DNA from: an uncultured Glaciecola sp.
Lineage (GTDB): Bacteria > Pseudomonadota > Gammaproteobacteria > Enterobacterales > Alteromonadaceae
DNA length: 64,000 nucleotides
NCBI RefSeq assembly: GCF_937770335.1
Contig: NZ_CALJHY010000011.1
Location: forward strand, 186,001-250,000
Direction: 5' to 3'
Below the pieces are notes generated by a model. That model was given only the letters and a program-made list of their open reading frames with translations. It was not told the origin of the DNA and did no database searches. A program made the position numbers and the translations under genes. Shown here piece by piece: positions 30,184 through 40,129 of this stretch. The stretch's first letter is position 1. Every line of letters starts with the position of its first letter.

Positions 30184-31734
30184 TTAGGCCGATTTTTGGA
30201 TTTTCAAATCTCTTGGTCGAATTCCGACCAATATTAAGCTGACTGCAAACACGCTAAGACCTAATAGAACGAGTTCGACTAGCATGTAAATCCGTTCTGC
30301 TAACACTGCATACTCCCAAGAAAAATTAACGTTAAACATATAAATTGATATACCCATGAAAATTGACGCTAACACCACCTTAATAATAAAGTGGAGGGTA
30401 TCGCTACTCAATTTATACACACCCTGCCTATGCAAACGTTGATATAGAAGACCTGCGTTTAAAGTACCAGACATAGCAGTAGCAATAGCCAGACCGACAT
30501 AGCCAAATGGGATGGCAAAAATGAGGTTGAATATCATGTTAGTCGCCATTGTAATAATGCCGTACTTTACCGGCGTTCTGGTGTCCTGACGAGAATAGAA
30601 AGCGGGTGCTAGTATTTTAACTAACATGAAGCTTAATAAGCCACTTCCGTAGGCAATTAAGCTATAAGAAGCCATCTGCGCGTCAACAACCGAAAATTCC
30701 CCGCGTTGAAAAATAACCATTAGAAGTGGAAAAGCCAACAGAACAAGCGCTGTCGCAGCGGGTATTCCGAGTAAACAAATAATCTTAAACGCCCAGTCTA
30801 AATTATTTTTAAAGCCTTGCTCGTCTTTACCAACATGATTTCGTGAAAGCGCAGGTAATATAACCGTTGCAATGGCGATTCCAAATAAGCCCAATGGAAA
30901 CTCCAACAAGCGATCACTGTAATACAACCAACTAATTGAGCCGGTCATTAAGAAGCTCGCAATTAATGTATCCAGCAGCAAGTTAATTTGACTTACCGAC
31001 ACGCCAAACAGCGCGGGGATCATCAATGTCCTTACTTTGGTCACTTTCGGATCACGCCACCCCCATTTAGGCTTTACAAGGAGACCCGCTCGGAATAAAA
31101 AAGGTAATTGAAATAATAGCTGCACCATACCACCGATAAAAACCCCCCAAGCTAGCGCAAAAGCGGGTTGCTCTAGTTTTTCAGCAAATAACCATGCACA
31201 AGCAATAATACTGAGGTTAAGCAGCACAGGTGTAAAGGCAGCCACAGCAAATTTATTCAAGGTATTTAACACCGCTCCAGCAAATCCAGTCAGCGATATA
31301 AAGAAGATATAAGGAAATGTGATTTTTAGCATCGTGGAGGCGAGTTCAAAATTAGCCCCATCTGGTTCACCATTTAAATAGTCAATAAACCACCCTGTGC
31401 CAAACAACGCCGCGAGCAATGGAGATAAAACAACGCCTACTATGGCTGTTATGAAAACAATAGCACCCAATGTGCCCGACACTTTGGCAACGAAGTCCTC
31501 TAACTCGGCGTCATTTTGATGCGATTTTACCTCTGTGAGGACTGGGATAAATGCCTGTGCGAAAGCTCCTTCAGCAAAAAGGCGGCGTAAAAAATTCGGA
31601 ATTTTATTAGCGAAAAAGAAAACATCAGCAGAGGCGCCAGCACCCATTAGATTCGCCACAACGACATCTCGCACTAAGCCAAGCACCCTCGATATTAACG
31701 TCATTGAGCTGACGACAAGTCCTGATTTTAACAT
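30184..31734 (-). CDS. murJ: Lipid II flippase MurJ
   Basis: Polytopic MOP-family transporter that flips lipid II across the inner membrane for peptidoglycan synthesis. The 516 residues are almost wholly hydrophobic segments, consistent with 14 helices. Family signatures include SRVLGLVRDVVVANLMGAGASADVFFFANKIPNFLRRLFAEGAFAQAF at the N terminus, with several conserved Arg residues, and the internal FYSRQDTRTPVK. It is divergent from rpsT and upstream of ribF. Confidence 0.97.
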   Translation of the reverse strand: MLKSGLVVSSMTLISRVLGLVRDVVVANLMGAGASADVFFFANKIPNFLRRLFAEGAFAQAFIPVLTEVKSHQNDAELEDFVAKVSGTLGAIVFITAIVGVVLSPLLAALFGTGWFIDYLNGEPDGANFELASTMLKITFPYIFFISLTGFAGAVLNTLNKFAVAAFTPVLLNLSIIACAWLFAEKLEQPAFALAWGVFIGGMVQLLFQLPFLFRAGLLVKPKWGWRDPKVTKVRTLMIPALFGVSVSQINLLLDTLIASFLMTGSISWLYYSDRLLEFPLGLFGIAIATVILPALSRNHVGKDEQGFKNNLDWAFKIICLLGIPAATALVLLAFPLLMVIFQRGEFSVVDAQMASYSLIAYGSGLLSFMLVKILAPAFYSRQDTRTPVKYGIITMATNMIFNLIFAIPFGYVGLAIATAMSGTLNAGLLYQRLHRQGVYKLSSDTLHFIIKVVLASIFMGISIYMFNVNFSWEYAVLAERIYMLVELVLLGLSVFAVSLILVGIRPRDLKIQKSA

Positions 31735-32014
31735 CGACGCACTTTCACCTTAGATTTATTACTATTCATAGCCAACGGTCGTTAATACATTTATAATCGC
31801 ATTAATTCCCTTGTGCCCGCAATAACTGATTGTTCATTGCACAAATAACCGACGTTTTTATAAAAAAACAAAAGTAAAATCGTCAGCACCAGGACCCGAG
31901 CTAGTTATTTGCGTTATTTTTTGCTTTTAGCCGTCAATTTTATTGACAGCAGTATTTAAAAACCGGATAATCCGCACCCTCAATTTTGACATGAATTTAT
32001 TTAGGAGTTTCACC

Positions 32015-32275
32015 TTGGCTAACATTAAGTCTGCGAAGAAACGTGCAATCCAATCTGAGAAGCGTCGCCAGCATAATGCAAGCCGTCGCTCCATGACCCG
32101 CACGTGCATCAAAAAAGTACTTGCCGCTATCACAGCTGGTGATAAAGCAGCCGCACAAGCAGCGTTTACAGCGGCAGTTCCAATTTTAGACCGTATGGCA
32201 ACGAAAGGGCTTATTCACAAGAATAAAGCTGCTCGTCATAAGAGTCGTCTGAACACGCAAATTAACGCGCTTTAA
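32015..32275 (+). CDS. rpsT: 30S ribosomal protein S20
   Basis: Primary 16S rRNA-binding protein of the 30S subunit, 86 residues. The start is TTG at 32015, preceded by AGGAG at 7 nt, giving [22 protein letters not shown] start is also used by E. coli rpsT, where it matters for autoregulation, so this choice is well supported even though the frame is open 72 bp further upstream. The sequence is highly basic. A strong terminator follows at 32341. Confidence 0.97.
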   Translation: MANIKSAKKRAIQSEKRRQHNASRRSMTRTCIKKVLAAITAGDKAAAQAAFTAAVPILDRMATKGLIHKNKAARHKSRLNTQINAL

Positions 32276-32606
32276 GAGAAGTTTCTTATAAGCCGATTTA
32301 TAACTCTAGTATGAAAATATTAGGGGTATGATAAAGATACAAAAAACGCCAATATGGCGTTTTTTTTTTGCGCTTAACAAATAAGACAAGATGTAACTTT
32401 TGAATATTCGATGGATAAATGCTAGACGACAACTCGTTTGATTTACAAAGAATATGCACCATTTACATCAATATAACGTACTCTGTTTATAAGTAGTTAT
32501 CCGAAGATAGATGGTATCAACGTTGTAGTGTAGTGTTCAGCTCACAATAATAAAAACGCCGCGTTGGTAGTGTGTAATGAAAATTAAGACCCTGGAGTAA
32601 ACCTGA
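32276..32606. other. Intergenic region after rpsT
   Basis: About 330 bp of AT-rich sequence holding the rpsT terminator at its left end and, presumably, the promoter of the small downstream gene. No other feature is recognised. Confidence 0.6.
32341..32369 (+). terminator. rpsT intrinsic terminator
   Basis: AACGCCA and TGGCGTT arms around a short AT loop, followed by a run of nine or more Ts, 66 bp after the rpsT stop. A preceding A-run makes it potentially bidirectional. Confidence 0.85.
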
Positions 32607-32774
32607 TTGTTTAAGTTCTTATTTCTAATCCCTATTGTTCTTTGCCTTTTTTGGCTTGCCTATTTACGCTTTGAGGGCCATACATTGTCCCAAGGTAAAC
32701 AAGGTTTCATCTATATTATTGTCATTTCTGGAACCATCCTTGCCGCTTTTTCTACTATGATCTTCTTATTATAA
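32607..32774 (+). CDS. Small membrane protein, function unknown
   Basis: A 55-codon frame starting with TTG at 32607, with TGGAG centred about 11 nt upstream. It encodes two hydrophobic helices, FLFLIPIVLCLFWLAYL (4-20) and GFIYIIVISGTILAAF (33-48), separated by a polar loop RFEGHTLSQGKQ. The layout suggests an inner-membrane hairpin with both ends on one side. An intrinsic terminator follows 8 bp after the stop. I do not recognise the family. The coding call rests on the ribosome site, two-helix pattern and terminator together. Confidence 0.6.
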   Translation: MFKFLFLIPIVLCLFWLAYLRFEGHTLSQGKQGFIYIIVISGTILAAFSTMIFLL

Positions 32775-32781
32775 AATACAA

Positions 32782-32813
32782 AAACCCCATAACTTATAAT
32801 AGCTTATGGGGTT
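32782..32813 (+). terminator. Terminator after the small membrane protein
   Basis: Arms AAACCCCATAA and TTATGGGGTTT around an 10-nt AT-rich loop, followed by TTAATTTAAT. The matching A-rich left flank lets it also serve transcription from the minus strand (after ppiD). Confidence 0.75.
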
Positions 32814-32871
32814 TAATTTAATCTTCACTCTACTTCATCAATAAGACTAAATAGAGTCAGGTTTTAAAACA

Positions 32872-34764
32872 CTATCGTTTAATGACTTCGATATCAGCCT
32901 TGCTTTTCAATGCATCAATAAAGTTCACGTAGGCATTTCTGCTTTGATTACTTGCCAAGCCTTCTTTAGCTGCAAGTAGGTCTTCTTCTTTAACTTCAGC
33001 TACAGTTTGGACTGAATCTAGGATAACTAAACCGACATTACCCGAACTCAACTTAACCACTGACGCATTTTGCTGTGCCACCGACGATAACTTAAAAATA
33101 GCATTATTCATTTCAATAGGAACTGTGCCACCAAAACGAGGGATATTCTCTATCGTTTTTAGCTCTAATGACTTTGCAACCAACACTTCATCAATAGACT
33201 CACCAGCGAAGATTTTAGTTTTGAGACCTTCAGCCCAATCAACTGCGGCTTGTTGGGTTTTTCTAGCAGTGAGTTGGTTCACTATGCTAGCGTTAACTTC
33301 TTCAAGTGCTAATGTTCGCTGCGGCTTATGATCAATTGCTCTAACGACCATGATTTTTTCGTCGGTTATTGGAAGAACATCACTATTTAATCCATTTTCA
33401 ACTAGCTCGGCACTAAACGCAACGTTTTCGACTTGCGGATAATTAACCGATACAGGGTAATTAGTTTTCTCGAAAAAGGCAGTATCAATAATAGGTCTGT
33501 TAGTAATTTCAGAAACTCGCTTCAAACTATCCGGTTGCTCAAATGCTGCACTCGCCACCTGCTCTTGAAGACCAAAGAAACTCTCCATTGCTCTGTCTTT
33601 CAACAACAATTGGGTCAATTCTTCTTGAACTTCAGTAAAAGGAGTCGTCACTAGCGGCAATAATTCGGTTAGCTTAATAATATGGAAGCCAAACTCAGTT
33701 TGCACCAACTCACTGATATCACCGACTTCTTTTAACGCAAATGCGGCATCTTCGAATGACTCACTCCAATCGCCTCTATTAATGAAATCAAGATCGCCAC
33801 CAGCTTCTGCGCTTACAATGTCGGTAGATCGTTCTAATGCAATATCTGCAAAGTCAGCATCGGGTAGATTGACCAACACAAATACTTCTTCTGCTGTTGC
33901 TTTAGAGGCGGTTTCATCGTCGCCGTATTCAATCAGAATGTGTGAAACCCGACGTTTTTCTGGTATTTGGTAAGCTGCAATATTTTCTTGGTAGTTAGCA
34001 AGAACATCTTCTTCGCTTACACTTTCGTTAGCCATGAGGTCTGCGACCGAAAGCGTTACATAGGATAGCTTAACTTGCTCTTGGGTATCAAAATCACTCA
34101 AATTAGATTCGTAATACTGCGAGACTTCTTCATCGGTCACAGTAACATCCGAGGCAAAGTCAGCGGCACTCACTTCAAGTGTTCTAGCTGTTCTTGTTTG
34201 CTGTTGCAGACGCAATACCGCGGACACTTCGTCATCGAGACTGAAGCTGGTACCATTAATCACATTGCTTAATTGTTCAGTGGTCATTTGCTTGCGCAGA
34301 TAATCTCTGAAACTCGCAGGTGTGAAATTCTGTCTTGCAATAACAGCCTGAAAAGTATCATTATCGAACTGCCCCGCAATTTTAAATGCATCAATACTAA
34401 AAATAGTCTGTTTGATTTGCTCAGTGCTAACCCGCAGTCCAATTTCGGTTGCTTGTTGCTCAACCAACTTATCAGAAATTAACTGGTCTAAAACCTGCGT
34501 TTTAAAATTTTCCAAGTAAGTTTCATTAGCAAACGCAGCTGCGACCGACTCACCAAATTGAGATTCCATTCTAGCTCTTTGATTTTGGTAGGCGGATTCA
34601 ACTTCATTCACCGTAATTTCTTCACCGTTTACCGTCGCTGCTGCCTGCGTTGATGATGAACCTAAGTAACTTCCAACACCAGTAACTGCGAAACTAACAA
34701 TTATTAAGCCGACTATCGTCATGGCTAAAGGACCTTGAGAGCCCTCTCTAATTCTTTCTAACAT
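32872..34764 (-). CDS. ppiD: Periplasmic folding chaperone PpiD
   Basis: Inner-membrane-anchored chaperone with a parvulin domain near the SecYEG exit. The 630 residues begin with a cytoplasmic MLERIREGSQGP and one membrane helix (about 13-34). A SurA-like N domain follows, with VNEVESAYQNQRARMESQFG. The parvulin domain lies at about 265-360 (RRVSHILIEYG, GGDLDFINRG, FGFHIIKLTE). The gene is downstream of hupB, the order seen in E. coli. Confidence 0.96.
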   Translation of the reverse strand: MLERIREGSQGPLAMTIVGLIIVSFAVTGVGSYLGSSSTQAAATVNGEEITVNEVESAYQNQRARMESQFGESVAAAFANETYLENFKTQVLDQLISDKLVEQQATEIGLRVSTEQIKQTIFSIDAFKIAGQFDNDTFQAVIARQNFTPASFRDYLRKQMTTEQLSNVINGTSFSLDDEVSAVLRLQQQTRTARTLEVSAADFASDVTVTDEEVSQYYESNLSDFDTQEQVKLSYVTLSVADLMANESVSEEDVLANYQENIAAYQIPEKRRVSHILIEYGDDETASKATAEEVFVLVNLPDADFADIALERSTDIVSAEAGGDLDFINRGDWSESFEDAAFALKEVGDISELVQTEFGFHIIKLTELLPLVTTPFTEVQEELTQLLLKDRAMESFFGLQEQVASAAFEQPDSLKRVSEITNRPIIDTAFFEKTNYPVSVNYPQVENVAFSAELVENGLNSDVLPITDEKIMVVRAIDHKPQRTLALEEVNASIVNQLTARKTQQAAVDWAEGLKTKIFAGESIDEVLVAKSLELKTIENIPRFGGTVPIEMNNAIFKLSSVAQQNASVVKLSSGNVGLVILDSVQTVAEVKEEDLLAAKEGLASNQSRNAYVNFIDALKSKADIEVIKR

Positions 34765-34910
34765 GAGTTAAAACAACCTTTTAATACTAATTTTTATGTT
34801 GCAATCAAACGAATGATTGCGCCGCTTAATTCGCTCTTTTAGGCTGGGTATTATACCCGTTGAATAACGCTTGCGCGACTATTAAGGGTTTTTTTACACA
34901 ATATAAACAA

Positions 34911-34940
34911 AAAAGGCGATGGAATAGCCATCGCCTTTTT
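34911..34940 (-). terminator. hupB intrinsic terminator
   Basis: GGCGATGG/CCATCGCC stem with a 5-nt loop. It is followed on the minus strand by TTTTTGTTT and lies 20 bp after the hupB stop. The flanking A and T runs make it look bidirectional. Confidence 0.85.
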
Positions 34941-34959
34941 AAACTAAAACTAAAAATGC

Positions 34960-35232
34960 TTAGTTAACTGCGTCTTTCAATGCCTTACCAGCTTTGAATG
35001 AAGGTACTTTAGCCGCAGCAATCTGGATAGTCTCGCCAGTTTGTGGGTTACGACCGCTACGTGCAGCACGTTCACGAACTGAGAATGTACCGAAACCGAC
35101 AAGTGCTACTTGATCGCCATCTTTAAGAGCAGAAGTAACTGCGTCAGTGAAAGCATCTAATGCACGACCTGCAGCAGCTTTAGAAATATCTGCGCTAGCA
35201 GCAATTGTATCGATTAGTTGAGACTTGTTCAC
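34960..35232 (-). CDS. hupB: DNA-binding protein HU-beta
   Basis: Nucleoid-associated histone-like protein of 90 residues that bends DNA as a dimer. The N terminus [28 protein letters not shown] and the DNA-binding arm [31 protein letters not shown] are textbook HU. It lies between lon and ppiD, the place of hupB rather than hupA. It has its own terminator. Confidence 0.98.
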   Translation of the reverse strand: MNKSQLIDTIAASADISKAAAGRALDAFTDAVTSALKDGDQVALVGFGTFSVRERAARSGRNPQTGETIQIAAAKVPSFKAGKALKDAVN

Positions 35233-35299
35233 AATATGACCCCTTTATTTTTTTATTATATTGCCTAATGCAAAATTATATTGTCTAAAAGTTGAAACA

Positions 35300-35322
35300 A
35301 GCTTGAAGTGGAACTTCAAGCT
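35300..35322 (-). terminator. Hairpin between lon and hupB
   Basis: Perfect 10-bp stem (AGCTTGAAGT/ACTTCAAGCT) with a 3-nt loop in the 294-bp lon-hupB gap. The minus strand continues with TGTTTCAACTTTT, a modest U content. It could be the lon terminator or an element of the hupB leader. Confidence 0.45.
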
Positions 35323-35526
35323 ACACTTAACAAATTTTTAACTTCCTAGTAAATCGCTTGCTATCCCTTTCCTGACAAGGCATTAAGCGAGTACGGATAT
35401 AAAGGTAGCATAACTAACAGACTTTTGAAGCCCTTATATTTAAAAAAAGTAAATAAATTACGTTTTAATCAATGCAATCGCCTACTTTTTAACCAGAAGG
35501 CAGCTTTTCAGCCCAACATTCCTAAG

Positions 35527-37875
35527 TTAGGATGGAAACTCTACCGCGTCAACAGGCATCTCTAGCGCAATATTCAGCACTTCGTCTATCCATTGAACCG
35601 GATGAATATTAAGATCACCAATCACATTCTTAGGTATCTCTTCTAAATCTCGCTCGTTATCTTTAGGTATTATGACCGTTTTTATACCGCCACGATGCGC
35701 CGCTAATAACTTCTCTTTCAAACCACCGATGGCTAATACTTCACCTCTTAGTGTGATTTCACCCGTCATTGCAACATCGCATTTTACTGGATTACCCGTT
35801 AATGATGACACTAATGCAGTACACATACCGATACCAGCACTTGGACCATCTTTTGGTGTAGCGCCTTCAGGAACGTGAACGTGAATATCGCGTTTTTCAT
35901 GAAAATCATTATTAATACGCAACTTATCAGCCCTAGAACGAACAACAGTCAACGCCGTTTTAATCGACTCTTGCATAACATCACCCAAAGAACCAGTAAA
36001 TGTCGTCTTACCTTTTCCGGGTACAGAGGTAGCTTCAATGGTAAGAAGGTCTCCGCCAACTTGGGTCCAAGCTAAACCGGTTACTTGACCAACTTGGTTA
36101 TTCTTGTCAGCTTTGCCGTAATCACAGCGTTGAACACCTAAATATTCTTTTAAGTTGTCTTGATTTACGACAACTTTCTTAGTGCCTTTATTCAGTAAAA
36201 TGTGTTTTACAGCTTTTCTACAAATTTTGGATATTTCTCTTTCAAGACTTCTTACACCCGCTTCTCGCGTGTAATAGCGGATGATACCAATAATTGCAGA
36301 GTCTTCTATTACCAGTTCTTTATCTTTCAAACCATTGCGCGAAATTTGCTTGCTTATTAAGTGGCGAACCGCGATGTTTAACTTTTCGTCCTCTGTGTAG
36401 CCAGCCAAACGAATAACTTCCATACGGTCTAACAAAGCATCCGGAATATTCATACTATTTGATGTCGCCACAAACATGACATCAGAAAGGTCATAATCAA
36501 CCTCTAAATAGTGATCACTAAACGTTGAGTTTTGCTCTGGATCAAGCACTTCGAGTAGCGCTGAAGATGGATCTCCACGCATATCAGAAGCCATCTTGTC
36601 GATTTCGTCCAACAAAAACAGTGGATTTTTAACCCCAACCTTCGACATCTTTTGAATTAGCTTACCCGGCAATGAACCAATGTATGTGCGGCGATGGCCT
36701 CGAATTTCAGCTTCATCTCGCACACCACCTAAAGCCATTCTGACATACTCTCTGCCCGTCGCTCTCGCAATAGACTGACCCAATGAAGTTTTACCAACCC
36801 CAGGAGGACCGACCAAGCATAAAATCGGACCTTTAAGTTTTTTAACGCGTTGTTGCACGGCTAAGTACTCAAGAATGCGCTCCTTAACTTTTTCTAGGCC
36901 GTAGTGGTCGTTATCCAAAACTTCTTCAGCTTTAGCTAAGTCTTTTTTGACCGCACTACGCTTGTACCAAGGCACTGATGTCAACCATTCGATATAACTT
37001 CTAACAACCGTTGCTTCAGCAGACATCGGAGACATCATTTTTAATTTATTTAATTCCGCGTCAGCCTTCTCTTTCGCTTCTTTAGGCATTTTCGCTTCGA
37101 TAATCTTTTTAGCTAATGCTTCAAACTCATCTGGCGCTTCATCCATCTCGCCTAATTCTTTTTGAATGGCTTTCATTTGCTCATTGAGATAATACTCACG
37201 TTGACTTTTTTCCATCTGCTTTTTAACGCGAGTTCTTATTTTTTTCTCAACCTGCAATAAATCAATTTCACCTTCCATGAGCGCCATTAAGTACTCTAGG
37301 CGTTCTACAATCCCGCTCATTTCAAGGACTTTTTGTTTCTCAGCCAATTTCAATGGCATATGAGCAGCCATTGTATCGGCCAATCTTGCGGCGTCTTCGA
37401 TACCATTTAATGACGTTAGCACTTCAGGTGGAATTTTTTTGTTAAGTTTTACATAGCCTTCGAATTGCGAAACAGCAGAACGGATTAAGGCTTCTTGCTC
37501 AGCTTCGTCTAATGTCTCCGCTGCAATTGAATGGATCTCGCCGGTGAAGAATGGGTCGAGATCAATATACTTTTCAATTTGGCCGCGAACATTACCTTCT
37601 ACCAGCACTTTAACAGTCCCGTCAGGCAATTTAAGTAGCTGTAGAATGGTGGCTACAGTTCCAACGGTATAAATATCGTCAACCGCAGGCTCATCAATAC
37701 CAGCTTCTTTTTGTGCGACTAAAAATATTTGCTTGTCATTATCCATCGCTGCTTGTAAACATTGGATAGACTTTTCCCGTCCTACAAATAGCGGGATAAC
37801 CATATGCGGGTACACAACCACATCGCGCAATGCCAAAATTGGCATTGTTCTGAGATTATTGAGCTCAGTTGTCAT
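35527..37875 (-). CDS. lon: ATP-dependent protease Lon
   Basis: Cytoplasmic AAA+ serine protease for misfolded and regulatory proteins, 782 residues (784 in E. coli). The N-terminal substrate domain begins LRTMPILALRDVVVYPHMVIPLFVGREKS. Walker A is GPPGVGKTSLGQSIA and Walker B is in NPLFLLDEIDKM. The Ser-Lys dyad is in PKDGPSAGIGM and the Lys of LKEKLLAAHRGGIK. A heat-shock promoter is evident upstream, after the clpX terminator. Confidence 0.98.
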   Translation of the reverse strand: MTTELNNLRTMPILALRDVVVYPHMVIPLFVGREKSIQCLQAAMDNDKQIFLVAQKEAGIDEPAVDDIYTVGTVATILQLLKLPDGTVKVLVEGNVRGQIEKYIDLDPFFTGEIHSIAAETLDEAEQEALIRSAVSQFEGYVKLNKKIPPEVLTSLNGIEDAARLADTMAAHMPLKLAEKQKVLEMSGIVERLEYLMALMEGEIDLLQVEKKIRTRVKKQMEKSQREYYLNEQMKAIQKELGEMDEAPDEFEALAKKIIEAKMPKEAKEKADAELNKLKMMSPMSAEATVVRSYIEWLTSVPWYKRSAVKKDLAKAEEVLDNDHYGLEKVKERILEYLAVQQRVKKLKGPILCLVGPPGVGKTSLGQSIARATGREYVRMALGGVRDEAEIRGHRRTYIGSLPGKLIQKMSKVGVKNPLFLLDEIDKMASDMRGDPSSALLEVLDPEQNSTFSDHYLEVDYDLSDVMFVATSNSMNIPDALLDRMEVIRLAGYTEDEKLNIAVRHLISKQISRNGLKDKELVIEDSAIIGIIRYYTREAGVRSLEREISKICRKAVKHILLNKGTKKVVVNQDNLKEYLGVQRCDYGKADKNNQVGQVTGLAWTQVGGDLLTIEATSVPGKGKTTFTGSLGDVMQESIKTALTVVRSRADKLRINNDFHEKRDIHVHVPEGATPKDGPSAGIGMCTALVSSLTGNPVKCDVAMTGEITLRGEVLAIGGLKEKLLAAHRGGIKTVIIPKDNERDLEEIPKNVIGDLNIHPVQWIDEVLNIALEMPVDAVEFPS

Positions 37876-37906
37876 AGTTCTCTCTTGTTTTTACACTTGC
37901 TTCTTT

Positions 37907-37934
37907 ATATGGGGCTTGGTCAGCAAAGTTCAAA
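37907..37934 (-). promoter_or_regulatory. Sigma-32-type heat-shock promoter of lon
   Basis: On the minus strand TTTGAA (37929-37934) is followed after 14 nt by CCCCATAT (37907-37914), 32 bp upstream of the lon start. The sigma-32 consensus is CTTGAA, 13-15 nt, CCCCATNT, so the -10 element is a full match. lon is a known heat-shock gene. Confidence 0.75.
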
Positions 37935-37964
37935 CCAAAATTCAAAAAAAACTGAAAATTAACG

Positions 37965-38014
37965 AAAAAAAAAGTTGAGAAGTCAGTCCCGATGGTTCTG
38001 TCAGCTCAACTTTT
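37965..38014 (-). terminator. clpX intrinsic terminator
   Basis: AAAGTTGAG and CTCAACTTT arms enclose a partly paired interior (CTGACAG/CTGACTT region) and are followed on the minus strand by nine Ts. It starts 21 bp after the clpX stop and separates clpX from the lon heat-shock promoter. Confidence 0.8.
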
Positions 38015-38034
38015 ATCGTCCTAAATACAGATTT

Positions 38035-39312
38035 TTACTCTGATGCCGCCTTTTTTTCCTGTGCGTTATCGTAAATCAGTAGTGGTTTAGACTCGCCTTT
38101 TATAACGGCTTCATCTATCACGACCTTACTTACTTTTGGCATGGAAGGCAATTCGTACATTGTATCTAGCAAAACAGCTTCAACGATAGAACGTAGACCA
38201 CGGGCACCCGTTTTGCGATTCATCGCTTTGGTTGCAATTGCATGCAGCGCATCATCACGAAACTCGAGTTCAGTGTCTTCTAAAGCGAATAACGCGCCAT
38301 ACTGCTTGGTTATTGCGTTTTTAGGCTCTTTCAATATCTGAATGAGCGCTTCTTCATTTAATTCTTCAAGGCTAGCAACAACCGGTAAACGACCAATAAA
38401 TTCAGGTATTAAACCGTATTTAACGAGATCTTGTGGCTCAACTTCTTTGAACAACTGACTAACGGCCTTTTTGTCTGCAGAGGACTTCACTTCCGCACCA
38501 AAACCAATACCAGCACCTTTCGATACTCGTTGTTCAATTACTTTATCGAGGCCAGCGAACGCACCGCCACAAATGAATAGAATTTTAGAAGTATCTACTT
38601 GTAAAAACTCTTGCTGTGGATGCTTTCTGCCACCCTGTGGCGGAACAGAAGCAATAGTACCCTCAATAAGTTTCAACAATGCCTGCTGTACACCTTCACC
38701 AGAAACATCTCTAGTAATGGATGGATTGTCAGACTTTCGCGAAATTTTGTCTATTTCATCAATATAAACAATACCACGTTGTGCTTTTTCAGGATCGTAA
38801 TCACATTTCTGTAGCAATTTTTGGATGATATTTTCAACATCTTCACCGACGTAACCCGCTTCCGTTAGGGTTGTCGCATCGGCCATTGTGAAAGGCACAT
38901 CTAATAAACGTGCTAAGGTTTCTGCAAGCAGAGTTTTACCACTGCCAGTTGGACCTATCAGAAGAATATTACTTTTGCCTAATTCAACGCCTTCATGGAC
39001 ATCATTATTACGCAACCTTTTGTAGTGGTTATAAACCGCTACAGCTAATACTTTCTTAGCGTGCTCTTGCCCTATCACATAATCGTTTAGGTGTTTGTGG
39101 ATATCACTTGGGGTTGGCAACGCATCATTTTTTTGCTTTGGTGAAATCTCTTTGATTTCTTCACGAATAATATCGTTGCATAACTCAACACATTCATCAC
39201 AGATAAATACGCTGGGGCCCGCAATCAGCTTTCGAACTTCATGTTGGCTTTTACCACAAAACGAGCAATACAGTAGTTTGCTGTCGCCGTCTTTATCATG
39301 GTCATCACTCAT
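38035..39312 (-). CDS. clpX: ClpXP ATP-binding unfoldase ClpX
   Basis: AAA+ unfoldase that feeds substrates into ClpP. The 425 residues start with a zinc-binding domain (C17-C20 in CSFCGK and CDECVELC). Walker A is [18 protein letters not shown]. The IGF loop that docks on ClpP is [12 protein letters not shown], and the pore loop is [10 protein letters not shown]. It lies 101 bp downstream of clpP in the tig-clpP-clpX-lon order. Confidence 0.98.
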   Translation of the reverse strand: MSDDHDKDGDSKLLYCSFCGKSQHEVRKLIAGPSVFICDECVELCNDIIREEIKEISPKQKNDALPTPSDIHKHLNDYVIGQEHAKKVLAVAVYNHYKRLRNNDVHEGVELGKSNILLIGPTGSGKTLLAETLARLLDVPFTMADATTLTEAGYVGEDVENIIQKLLQKCDYDPEKAQRGIVYIDEIDKISRKSDNPSITRDVSGEGVQQALLKLIEGTIASVPPQGGRKHPQQEFLQVDTSKILFICGGAFAGLDKVIEQRVSKGAGIGFGAEVKSSADKKAVSQLFKEVEPQDLVKYGLIPEFIGRLPVVASLEELNEEALIQILKEPKNAITKQYGALFALEDTELEFRDDALHAIATKAMNRKTGARGLRSIVEAVLLDTMYELPSMPKVSKVVIDEAVIKGESKPLLIYDNAQEKKAASE

Positions 39313-39413
39313 AAAATTTGCCTTTTCGTTCTTACCCTAAATTGGGTTTTTATTATGGCTCGCAAAATGAAAAAAAGTGCGAACCATTAATACTCAATAA
39401 CTCAATATAGTGA

Positions 39414-40046
39414 TTAATCTGCGTTTTTCAATACATCTGCACGATTTGTCATCACTGCATCAACTAATCCGTAGTCGACTGAATCTTGCGCACTTAAAAA
39501 GTTATCACGGTCTGTATCTTTTGCCACTTTCTCATAATCTTGGCCAGTGTGTTGGGCCATTAGTCTATTCATCTTCTCTTTGATAGACAGTATTTCTTTA
39601 GCATGAATTTCAAAGTCAGATGCCTGCCCTTGGAATCCACCGAGCGGTTGATGGATCATAACACGTGCATTCGGCAAACAGTAACGCTTTCCCTTTGCAC
39701 CAGCAGAAAGCAAAAATGCTCCCATACTAGCCGCCTGGCCTATACATACTGTGCTAACATTTGGCTTTATAAAATTCATTGTATCATATATTGCCATACC
39801 AGCCGTGACCGATCCACCAGGTGAATTAATGTATAAGAAAATATCTTTTTCCGGATTTTCTGCTTCCAAAAATAGCATTTGAGCAACAATTAAGTTCGCC
39901 ATATGGTCTTCAACCTGACCCACCATAAAGATGACATTCTCTTTTAATAGGCGTGAATAGATATCGTAAGAGCGCTCACCACGAGGAGTTTGCTCTATTA
40001 CCATAGGTACTAATGCGCTTTGTGGTTCTGTTATTATATTTGTCAT
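39414..40046 (-). CDS. clpP: ATP-dependent Clp protease proteolytic subunit
   Basis: Tetradecameric serine protease partner of ClpX. From the ATG at 40046, preceded by AAGAG, it has 210 residues; an ATG 12 bp upstream is also possible. The catalytic Ser is in [15 protein letters not shown], the His in [15 protein letters not shown], and the Asp in [11 protein letters not shown]. The N terminus is probably trimmed to about [10 protein letters not shown] by self-processing, as in E. coli. Confidence 0.97.
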   Translation of the reverse strand: MTNIITEPQSALVPMVIEQTPRGERSYDIYSRLLKENVIFMVGQVEDHMANLIVAQMLFLEAENPEKDIFLYINSPGGSVTAGMAIYDTMNFIKPNVSTVCIGQAASMGAFLLSAGAKGKRYCLPNARVMIHQPLGGFQGQASDFEIHAKEILSIKEKMNRLMAQHTGQDYEKVAKDTDRDNFLSAQDSVDYGLVDAVMTNRADVLKNAD

Positions 40047-40058
40047 ATTTCTCTTCAT

Positions 40059-40088
40059 AAAAAAAATGCCCGGAAAGTCCGAGCATTT
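40059..40088 (-). terminator. Terminator/attenuator between tig and clpP
   Basis: AAATGC-CGG and CCG-GCATTT arms with a short loop, followed on the minus strand by eight Ts immediately before the clpP ribosome-binding region. Tig transcripts would end here unless read-through occurs, and the U-run merges with the clpP leader. Confidence 0.75.
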
Positions 40089-40129
40089 AATCAGTTGATA
40101 ACCTGTTAAGTCAATTGTTGAAGAACAAT

